DNA from: Amycolatopsis marina
GTDB lineage: Bacteria > Actinomycetota > Actinomycetes > Mycobacteriales > Pseudonocardiaceae
Reading direction: 5' to 3'
Length of the DNA stretch: 64,000 bases
NCBI RefSeq assembly: GCF_900111885.1
Contig: NZ_FOKG01000014.1
Span: 124,001 to 188,000 of the forward strand
Shown here: in pieces, positions 52,253 through 61,600 of the stretch
Position numbering within the stretch: position 1 is the first letter of the stretch
Layout of the letters: each line of letters opens with the position of its first letter
Program-made: the position numbers and the translations under genes
Notes under the pieces: generated by a model
The model's database searches: none
What the model saw: the letters and a program-made list of their open reading frames with translations, nothing else
Told to the model about the DNA's origin: nothing

Positions 52253-53310
52253 AGCACACCCTTCCGCCACTCGTGGATCAGCAGGTGCCCGAGGTAGACA
52301 CCGCCGATCGCCATCGTGAAGATCCCGACGGGTAGCCGCTCCCCGATCGGCGAGTGCTGTGCGGCGAGGTCGGCGAGCACCAGCAGCAGGGCGCCCGTCA
52401 GCCCCGAGGACACGAGATTCGCGCCGGGCGCGCCCGACAACCGCTTGGCGATGTTCGGCGCGGTGAGTGCGACGAACGCGATGGGTCCGGCCACACTCAC
52501 CGCCGCCGCCGAAAGGGCCACTGAGGCGACGATCGCCCAGACCCGTGCCGAGCGTGGCCCGGCTCCGAGGCTGTCCGCCAGTTCGTCACCCAGCTCGGTC
52601 ACGGCGACGCGCCCCGCCAGCATCAGCACGGCCGGTACGACGACGGCGAGTGCCAGCCAGATCGTGCCCGCGTGTTCCCAGGAGCGGGCCGCGAGGCTCC
52701 CGTTCAGGTAGGCCGACAGCACATTCGCACTGTCCCGCGCCGCCACGTAGACGACGTAGTGCGTGAACGCCGCGGACATCGCCGCGACGCCGATTCCCGC
52801 GACGATCAACCGTCCCGGATGCCGGAAACCACTGCCTGTCGACACGTAGACGAGCAGCACCGCGGCGCCACCACCGAGTACGGCGCCGACCGGAACCGGG
52901 ATCAATCCGGGCGCGAGCAGGCCGAAGAAGGCCGCCCCGGCACCCGCTCCCGAGCCGACTCCGATCACATCGGGGCTACCGAGCGGATTCCTTGCCACCG
53001 ATTGGAAGAGTGCTCCGGCCATCCCGAGTGCGAGCCCCGTGCCGATCGCCACGACCAGCCGGGGTCCGCGCAGCCGTTCGAGCACGAACTCGGCGCTGCC
53101 CTCGGCGCCCCCGGCCAGCGCGGCAGGCAGTTCCGCGAGCGGGATACCCGCCTTCCCGATGGTCAGCGTCGCGACCGACGCCAGGCCGACGGCGAGTACG
53201 AGTGCGACCGTCAATAGCACCGACCTGCGATGCACCGGCAGCGTGACAGCACCACCCAGCCGCACCACAGGGCGGCGCTCGCCCCGGGACAGGTCCGCGT
53301 GGACGATCAC
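52249..53310 (-). CDS. iron-siderophore ABC permease (FecD/FepG type)
   Basis: The 353-residue FecCD permease has about nine or ten helices and the family text FVLERLRGPRLVVAIGTGLA, GMAGALFQSVARNPLGSPDV, IGVGSGAGAGAAFFGLLAPG, SVAGPIAFVALTAPNIAKRL and DLAAQHSPIGERLPVGIFTM. The first 30 residues are a soluble extension. GTG 53310 overlaps the previous permease stop (GTGA), so the two permeases are made together, forming the membrane pair of the importer. Confidence 0.93.
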   Translation of the reverse strand: MIVHADLSRGERRPVVRLGGAVTLPVHRRSVLLTVALVLAVGLASVATLTIGKAGIPLAELPAALAGGAEGSAEFVLERLRGPRLVVAIGTGLALGMAGALFQSVARNPLGSPDVIGVGSGAGAGAAFFGLLAPGLIPVPVGAVLGGGAAVLLVYVSTGSGFRHPGRLIVAGIGVAAMSAAFTHYVVYVAARDSANVLSAYLNGSLAARSWEHAGTIWLALAVVVPAVLMLAGRVAVTELGDELADSLGAGPRSARVWAIVASVALSAAAVSVAGPIAFVALTAPNIAKRLSGAPGANLVSSGLTGALLLVLADLAAQHSPIGERLPVGIFTMAIGGVYLGHLLIHEWRKGVL

Positions 53311-54314
53311 ATGGCACCCCGCATCCGCCGCACGGCGTAGAGCAGGAACGGCGCGCCGGCGAACGCGGCGACCACGCCGACCATGAGTTCCTGCGGACGC
53401 ACGAGCACCCGTCCCAGCACATCGGCGAGCAGCAGCAGGCTGGGGCCGAGCAGGAGGGCACACGGGATCTGGACGCGGAAGTCGATCCCGGCGAGCGCGC
53501 GGACGATGTGCGGTACCGCGAGACCGACGAAGGCGATCGGGCCGACGGCCGCCGTCGCGCCCGCACTGAGCAGGGTCGCCGCCGCGAGGCCGCCCGCTCG
53601 CACGAGCGTGGCATTGGCGCCGACCGAGACCGCCGCCTCGTCGCCGAGCGCGAGCGCGTTCAGCGCGGGCGCCAGCACCAGGGCCAGCATGCCTCCGGCG
53701 AGCGTGACCGGCAGTACCGAAAGCAGCGTGTCGAAGCCTCGGCCCGCGAGCGAGCCCACCACCCAGTACCGGTAGCTGTCGAACACGTCCGGCAGGCTGA
53801 GGGTGATGGCCTGGATGTAGGCGCCGAGCACGGCGGACACCACCGCGCCGGCCAGCACCAGCCGGACGAGTCCGGTGCCCGCGCCCGCCGTGCCGATGAT
53901 ATAGACCCCCGCGCCCGCGACGATCGCCCCCGGCAGCGCCCACCACACCGTCGCGGTTCCGCTCTGCGCGCCGAGCAACGCGGTGGCGGTGACGATCGCT
54001 GCCGCGGCGCCCATGTTGATCCCCAGCAGGCCCGGCTCCGCCAATGGATTGCGGGTGATGGCCTGCAGGAGCGTGCCCGCGACGGCGAGCCCCGCACCGG
54101 CGAGGATGCCGAGTGCGGTGCGCGGATAGCGGCTCTCGACGACCGTGGTCAGGAACGGGTCGGCGGTCCCGGTCAGCACGTGCCACACGTCGGCCGCGGA
54201 GGTGGCCTTGCCGCCGAGCATGAGGCTCAGTCCGGCTGCGGTCACCAGGAGCGCGAGTCCGGCGCACAGGATCAACGCGTGCCGTGGGCCCGCGACCGCG
54301 CGCTTGTTGAACAC
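53307..54314 (-). CDS. iron-siderophore ABC permease (FecC/FepD type)
   Basis: The 335-residue protein has the FecCD pattern: VVESRYPRTALGILAGAGLA, VAGTLLQAITRNPLAEPGLL, GINMGAAAAIVTATALLGAQ, AAVGPIAFVGLAVPHIVRAL and ADVLGRVLVRPQELMVGVVA. The GTG at 54314 lies three bases after the binding-protein stop. It starts the permease pair. Confidence 0.93.
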   Translation of the reverse strand: MFNKRAVAGPRHALILCAGLALLVTAAGLSLMLGGKATSAADVWHVLTGTADPFLTTVVESRYPRTALGILAGAGLAVAGTLLQAITRNPLAEPGLLGINMGAAAAIVTATALLGAQSGTATVWWALPGAIVAGAGVYIIGTAGAGTGLVRLVLAGAVVSAVLGAYIQAITLSLPDVFDSYRYWVVGSLAGRGFDTLLSVLPVTLAGGMLALVLAPALNALALGDEAAVSVGANATLVRAGGLAAATLLSAGATAAVGPIAFVGLAVPHIVRALAGIDFRVQIPCALLLGPSLLLLADVLGRVLVRPQELMVGVVAAFAGAPFLLYAVRRMRGAM

Positions 54315-54317
54315 AGC

Positions 54318-55355
54318 CTACCGGTCGAGCTTGGCGATCGCGGCATCGATCTCGGGCAGGTAGCGGTCGATCACCCAGGGGACCGTCAGCGGGTTGATGA
54401 TGGAGGAGGCGGTGACGAAGGAGTTGTCCGCACTGGCCACGACGCTGCCCCGCTCGACGGCCGGAATGCTCTTGTACAGCGGCTGGGCCTCGATCTCCTT
54501 CTTCGTCTCCGGATTGGCGTAGAACGTGAAGACCAGGTCGCTGTCGCGCAGTTTGTCGGCCTGCTCCAGTCCGATCAGAGCGGAATCGGTCCCCTCGGTC
54601 TCTGGCAGGGTCTGCACGACGGGATCGACGGTGAGGCCCAGCTTCGACACCATCGCGACGCGCTGCTCATCGGGGAGGAACACACCGAGGGTGCCGGGGC
54701 CGTTGGTGTAGATGTAGGAGAACGTCACGTCGGCGTAGCGGGGCCGCGTTGCCGCGGCTTCGGCGAACCGCTGCTCGATTCCGGTGATGAGCTCGTCCGC
54801 GTCGGCCGTCCTGCCCAGCGCCTTGCCGATGATCTTGATCTGCTCGTCCCAGTCGGTGCTCCAGGCCTTGCCCGGGTAGGCGACGGTCGGTGCGATGTCG
54901 TTGAGGATGTCGAACTGTTCCTGCGTGATGCCCGACCACGGCGCGAGGATGACATCGGGGGCGAGTTCGACGATGGCCTCGAAGTCGATGTCCTCGCCAC
55001 CGGTGAACTGCGTGGGCAGCTGCCCGCCCTCGGCTGTCACGGCCTCGTGGATCCAGGGCAGGTAACCGGTGTCGTCGCTGCCCCACTCGTAGCTCTCGAT
55101 TCCGACCGGGGCCTGGCCGAGCGCGATCGCGGTCTCGGCGGAGCCCTGGCCGAGCGTCACGATCCGTTCCGGGCGCTGCGGGATCTCGGCCGTGCCGAGG
55201 GCACTCTCGATCGTGACGGGGAAGGCGTCACCGCCCTGGGAATCGGGCGCGGTCTCGGTCGTGGACGCGGTACCGCAGCCGCTGAGACCGATGGCGGTGG
55301 CGGCGATCGCGGCGCCGAGCGCACGCAGGCGCCGTCTTCCCAAGGTTGCGTTCAT
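54318..55355 (-). CDS. iron-siderophore ABC substrate-binding lipoprotein
   Basis: The 345-residue lipoprotein has a signal peptide with lipobox AIGLSGCGT (Cys27) and the FhuD/FepB fold: GTAEIPQRPERIVTLGQGSA, ETAIALGQAPVG, FEAIVELAPDVILAPWSGIT, DDEQIKIIGKALG-like DWDEQIKIIGKALGRTADAD, and a C-terminal TVPWVIDRYLPEIDAAIAKL. It delivers a ferric siderophore to the permease pair that follows. It is the first gene of the operon, behind an IdeR-type box. Confidence 0.93.
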   Translation of the reverse strand: MNATLGRRRLRALGAAIAATAIGLSGCGTASTTETAPDSQGGDAFPVTIESALGTAEIPQRPERIVTLGQGSAETAIALGQAPVGIESYEWGSDDTGYLPWIHEAVTAEGGQLPTQFTGGEDIDFEAIVELAPDVILAPWSGITQEQFDILNDIAPTVAYPGKAWSTDWDEQIKIIGKALGRTADADELITGIEQRFAEAAATRPRYADVTFSYIYTNGPGTLGVFLPDEQRVAMVSKLGLTVDPVVQTLPETEGTDSALIGLEQADKLRDSDLVFTFYANPETKKEIEAQPLYKSIPAVERGSVVASADNSFVTASSIINPLTVPWVIDRYLPEIDAAIAKLDR

Positions 55356-55403
55356 CGGTGAAGTCCTTCGCTGGGGCGTGCTCGCTACGCAGGCGAGCAG
55401 TAC

Positions 55404-55422
55404 GAAGGGCAGACTAACCTAA
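55404..55422 (-). promoter_or_regulatory. IdeR/DtxR-type iron box
   Basis: On the minus strand the site reads TTAGGTTAGTCTGCCCTTC, with the first nine bases perfect to the IdeR consensus TTAGGTTAG-S-CTAACCTAA and about 14 of 19 matching in all. It lies 49 bases before the binding-protein start, as expected for iron-dependent repression of the siderophore importer. Confidence 0.75.
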
Positions 55423-55622
55423 GTTTCATTACTTCTGAACGTGGGCGGTGTCACCGCTAGCACCAACCGGCCGTACCGCCACGTGGCTCATTTCTTCACC
55501 TGGTTCTTACGCCTGTTGGTTGATCGCTTGCCGCGTTCCCGGATGGTTGCCTGTTCAAGGAGCCGCGGTATGGCTGGGTGTCTGTCGGGGATGCCGCTCA
55601 TTGCAAGCTGAGGGGATCTCTG

Positions 55623-58600
55623 ATGCGTTCGTCCCGCAAGCGGGGTTTCTTGTCGCGCGCCCTGATCACGGCGCTGTTCGTGGCACTGCTGACGGTGGGT
55701 ATGCCGGTGGGGCCGCCGGTGACGTCGGCAGGGGGCACGGACCTCGGTCTGGGTCGCTTGTGGAATTCGGTGGTCGGGCTGATCTCGCCGGAGTCGGCCG
55801 CCGCGGAACCGGCGCCCCGTGCGGCTTCCGCGCCCGAGCAACCGCCCGAGCCACCGAAGCGCGTCAAGGAACTGGTGGACAAGCGCTCGGCGACGACAAA
55901 GGTCTTCGCCATGTCGGACGGGCGGACCGAGGTCGAAATCTCGCCCGAGCCGCGGCACTTCCGGGACGGCGACGGATGGTCCGATATCGACCCGACGGTG
56001 ATCGAGCGAGCCAGGGACGGGTACCGGTTCGGCAACGACAAGAACAGGTTCCGCAGCGACTTCGGTGACAAGAGCGACCGGCTGGTGCGGTTCGAGGCGG
56101 CAGGCAAGCAGGTGGCGCTGGGGATCGCCGGCGAGTCGCGGGCGTTGTCGCCGCGGGTGCAGGGTGACACGGTCACCTATCCCGACGCGTTCGGTAACGC
56201 GGACCTCGAGTACGAGGTGACCGGCGAGGCGCTGAAGGAGCGGATCGTGCTGCCTTCACCGGTCGGGGAGTCGGTCTTCCGGTTCACGATGCGCCTGGGC
56301 GGGGTGACCGCGCGGCAGCAGCCGGACGGCTCCATCGGGTTCTTCGCCAAGGGGGCGGCCGGCGAGCACGGGCCGCCGTTGTTCGTGATGCCGCGACCGT
56401 TCATGTTCGACAGCAGTGCGGATCAGAAGTCGCCGCACGGCAAGGTGTTCAGCGACAAGGTGACGCAGACCGTCGAGCAGCAGGGCGCGAACATCACGGT
56501 GACGGTCGCAGCGGACAAGGATTGGCTGGCCGCGCCGGAGCGGCGGTATCCGGTGGTGATCGATCCGACCATCAAGATCGAGCCGACGCCGACCACCGGC
56601 GAGGACGTGCAGATCTGGTCGGACACCCCGACCCGCAACGACGGTTCGAGTTACCGGCTCTCGGTCGGGACGGACCCGTGGGGCGTGGCGCGAAGCCTGC
56701 TGAAGTTCGACACCTCGGTGGTGCCCGCCGGGACGTCGTTGACGTCGGCGCGGCTGCGGACGTACTACGACAGCGAGTTGCACACCGCCGTGAACAACGT
56801 GGAGATCGAGGCGCGGCGGATCACCCAGGCCTGGTCGGAGGACACCGCGACCTGGAACTCCGCGAACCAGGACTTCGCCGAGGCCGGACTGTCCACTGCG
56901 GTCAAACAGGCGAACAAGGCGAACGTGTGGCACGAGTTCGACGTGCGCAACATCGCGCAGTCCTGGGTGTCGGGCTCGGCGCAGAACCACGGGCTGATGC
57001 TCAAGGCGACCGACGAGGCGCTGAACCGGGGCGGAGCGATCTACCAGGCCGCGGAGTTCGCCTACGGCGGTGAGGTGGCGAACCGGCCGAAGCTGGTCCT
57101 CACCTATGGCCGGCCGAGCGTGAACCTGCACTACCCGACGACGATCCGTTCGACGGGCGCGGAGTTGAACTGGGATCCCTACGTCGATCCGCAGCCGACG
57201 AACCCGGCCGATGACGTGGTGGAGTACCAGGTGCACCGCACGGTGTACCAGGCGTTCACGCCTTCGCGGTACACACTGATCGCTCCGCTGTCGCCGGACG
57301 CGACGAGCTTCTCCGACACGACGGCACGCCCGACGCCCGCGGACTCACCGGATCCGTTCGGTGCGGCGTACTACTACATGATCGTGGCCAAGACCCGGGA
57401 CGGGCAGTTGATCCCCGGTCCGACGCAGGTCGCGCGGTTGCCGAAGGCGGGCAGGGTGACGCAGATCCTGCAGACGTCCGAGGCGACGACGTTGTCCTCG
57501 GGACAACCGGACACGAACCTGGACACCTTCGGTGGTCAGAAGTGGTTGTCGGCGGGGATCGGTTCGTCGACCTACGCCACGACGCGGCCGGTGGTGAACT
57601 TTCCCGATCTGTCGTCGATCCCGGCGAACGCGCGGATCGAGGAGGCAGAGGTCGGCCTGTGGGGTTTCTACTCCTGGGGCAGTGGGGCCAGGATCAACGT
57701 GCACCAGCTGGACGAGCCGTTCGTGGAGAGCGAGGCGACCTGGCGGCGGGCGTCGGCGGCGACCGCATGGACCGCGGGCGGCGGCACCTACGGCACGATG
57801 GCCGACCAGCTGACCACCGTGACGAACGATCCGAAGTGGAACTGGTGGGACGTTTCCGGCCTGGTGCAGAGCTGGGTCAACGATCCGGCGTCGAACCACG
57901 GGATGCTGGTGCGGCTCAACGACACGGCGGTCGAGCAGCGAGCCTTGTTCCTGTCCGACGAGGCCGCGGAGCCGCAGTTGCGGCCCAACCTGGTGGTCAC
58001 CTACACCGAGCCGACGGCGGAGTCCACCTACTACGCGCCGGACACACCGTCGATGCGGATGATCCCCGGTGACGAGTACACGGTGCCGGTGACGCTGACC
58101 AACACCACCGGCGCGACCTGGTCCTCGGGCAACCGGGTGCTGTCCTACCGCTGGGGCCTGCCGGACGGCACCGATGTCACCACCGGCGGCAACCGGCTGG
58201 AGACCGCGCTGCCCGCGGATGTTCCGCCGATGGGCACGGTGACCGTGCAGGCGCGGGTGAAGACGCCGATCCAGAGCGCGGCGGGGAACAAGCGTGAGCA
58301 GTTCGTGCTCAGCTGGGACCTGCGCGACACCACCGACGGCAGCTGGTTGTCCGGCACGGGCGGGATTCCCGCGCTGCCGCAGAACGTGACGGTCGAGGAC
58401 CCGACCAGTGACGAGCTCGGGCTGGAGAAGTTCTACTCCTACGTGGGCAAGTCCACGGGTGCGGGATCGAACGTGCTGGTCAACCAGTACGCCGGGAACA
58501 CGGTGTTCTCCTACGACGCCTTGTCGAACCCGGGGCGGGGGCTGTCGACGTTCCTGCGGATGACCTACAACAGCATGGACACCTCGGCCACCTCGATGGG

Positions 58601-61600
58601 CTACGGCTGGTCATTGGCGGCGTCGGGCGTCACGCGGCTGGGAACATCGCTGGACCTGCACCCAAGGGGACAGGACTATCCGTCGCTGGTCACCATGCCG
58701 GACGGGGACGGCACGAGTCACGAGTTCACCCTGAACAAGCACGACTCCACCGACCCCGCGGTGTGGACGTACGACAAACCCGCGGGTGTGCATCTGCATC
58801 TGGCGCGGGTGTCCGGTGAGGACACCTCGCGGCGCTGGATGATGACCCGGCCGGACCGCACGAAGTTCTTCTTCGACGACGAAGGCTGGCTGTCGGCGGT
58901 CGCCGACCGCAACGGCAACACCCAGAACTTCACCTACACCGAGCGCAAGTCGAACAACCAGCCGCGCAAGTTTCTGGCCTACGTCACCGATCCCGCAGGC
59001 AGGCAGAGCCTGACGCTGGACTACTGGGAGAAGGGGGAGACGAGGAACCCGAAGCTGCTGGACATGGTGCAGTCGGTGACCGACGTCTCCGGGCGCAAGG
59101 TGACGTTTGGCTACGACGACAAGGGCCTGCTGACCGAGATGGTCGACGGGGCCGGCACCCCGCTGGCGAAGACGTTCCGGTTCGCCTATGACGCGGAGCA
59201 GGGCAACAAGAACGTCAAGCTCGTCGCGGTGACCGACCCGCGCGGCAACACCAGCGATCTGGCGTACTACACCGCGCCCGAGGACCCGAAGGACAAGTGG
59301 AAGGCCAAGACCCTCACCGACCGGCTGGGCCACGACACCGGGTTCGCCTACGCCGACCCCGACGGCTCCGCCGGATCGGAGATGACGTCCACGGTCACCG
59401 ACGCCGAAGGCCACAACTCCAGCTACCGGATGGACGGCTACGGCAGGCCCACCTCCACGACCAACGCCAAGAACGAGACCACGGCGATGACGTGGGACGC
59501 CGACAACAACGTCGTGTCGCTCACCGAGGACAACGGGGCGGTCTCGACGTGGACCTACGACCCGAAGACCGGGTACCCGACGTCGATCCGGGACGCGGAA
59601 GCCGTGGCGAACAACACGCCACCGACCACATTGGAGTATCGGACCGCACTGGGCGGCTACACCGCGGAACTCACCGGAAAGGTGAGCCCGGAGGGCAGAC
59701 GCTGGGCGTTCGGGTACGACGGCAACGGCAACCTGACCACGGTCACCGACCCCAAGGGCGTCGCCACGCCTGATGTGGCGGACGACTACCGGTCGGTCTA
59801 CACCTACGACCCGCACGGGCAGTTGCTGACCTCCACGGACGCGAACGGCAACACCACCACGTTCGCCGACTACCACGCGGCCGGCTACCCGCGGGCCACC
59901 ACCGACGCGCTGGCGAACACCTCCACCGTCGGCTACGACGTGCGGGGCAACGTGGTCACGGCCACCGACGCGGCCGGTGCCACCACCACGGCGGCCTACG
60001 ACGTGTTCGGGCGTCCACTGGAGACCACGGTGCCGAAGGACGCCGACGCTGGGGAGCTGATCACGACCCCGGCGCCGGTGTACGACGCCAACGACAACGT
60101 CACACAGTCCACCGCGCCCAACGGCGCGACGACGACGGCGACCTACGACCCGGCCGACCAGCTCACCGCCGCGACCGAGCCGAAGGACACTCCGGACGGA
60201 CCCGAGCGGCGCTCGACGTTCAGCTACGACACGATCGGCAACCTGCTGGCCGAGACCCAGCCGCTGGGCACCCTCACACCAGCCGATCCGGACGACTTCG
60301 TCACTCGCTACGCCTATGACGAGATCTCCCAGCTCACCGCGGCCACCAACGCCGCGGGGGAGACGATCTCCTACACCTACGACAACGTCGGCAACCTGGT
60401 GACGGTGGTGGACCCGCGCAAGAACGCCACCACCGACGCGGCCGACTACACCACGAAGATCGCCTACGACCGCAACCACCGGCAGGTGTCCACAACGGAC
60501 GCCCTCGGCCACGTCACCAGCCAGACCTACGACCTCGACGGCAACGTCACCACCAGCACCGACGCCGAGAAGGTCACCACCACCTACGTCTACGACGAAC
60601 GCTCCTCGGTGGTGGAGGTCCGTGCTCCGCATGCCACCGTGGACGGCAAGACCGTGGTGCGCACAACCCGCGTTGAGTACGACCAGGTCGGCAACCAGAC
60701 CAGGGTGATCACCCCGCGCGGGGTCGACACCGCCGACGACCCGGACGACTTCGCCGCGCGCACCGTCTACGACAAGCTCAACCGGCCCATCGAGAAGCAC
60801 TCGCCACACGATCCCGGCGACGCCCGCTACGGCACGCCCGACATCACCCGCTACGCCTACGACAAGGTCGGCAACCTCGCCGAGGTCTCGGCGCCGCCGT
60901 CGGCGGGGCAGTCGGTGCGCAACAGCACCAGCTACTCCTACTTCGACAACGGCTGGATCCGCGGCTCCACCGACCCGTGGGACATCGCCACCACCTACGA
61001 CTACAACAACCTCGGCCAGCAGACCGCGCGCACCTTCACCAGCGCGGGCGGCTCGTCGGCCCGCACCATGAGCTGGGACTACTACCCGGACGGCAAACTG
61101 AAGTCCCGCAGCGACGACGGCGTGCCGGTCGGCAAGCACGTGGTGCTGGTGGACAACTCCGACACCCCCAACCTGAAGGTGGCGGGAAACTGGGCCACCA
61201 GCAGTGAGGGGGCCGGGTTCCAGGGCTACGACTACCGCACCGCGCCGGCCGGAACGGGAGACGCGAGTGTCACGTGGACGCTCAACGTGCCCCAGGACGG
61301 CGACTACGAGGTGTTCGCCCGCTACCCGGGCGCACAGGCCACCAACGCCCCCTACACCGTGCGGCACAGCGGGGGCGAGACGACCACGGCCGTGAATCAG
61401 ACCCAGCAGGCGGGGGAGTGGGTCAGCCTCGGCACGCACGCCTTCACCAAGGGCAACTCGCACAACGTGGAGCTGACCGACAAGGCTGACGGCCAGGTCG
61501 CGGCGGACTCGGTGAAGCTGGTGCGCGACAACTCCGGGGACACCGACACCGAAGCGAAGACGTTCAGCTACACCTACGACGCCAACGCCAACCTCACCTC

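Noticed and set aside
52249-54267. Single 672-codon frame spanning both iron permease genes
   Set aside because: The N-terminal part is out of frame with the first FecCD permease and reads as Arg-rich nonsense; the real genes overlap by GTGA at 53307-53310.
58611-61463. 950-codon open frame on the minus strand, antisense to the RHS gene
   Set aside because: It is a frame shadow of the high-GC YD-repeat gene: Val/Gly/Arg-rich repetitive text, no ribosome-binding site and no domain. The plus strand has clear domains.
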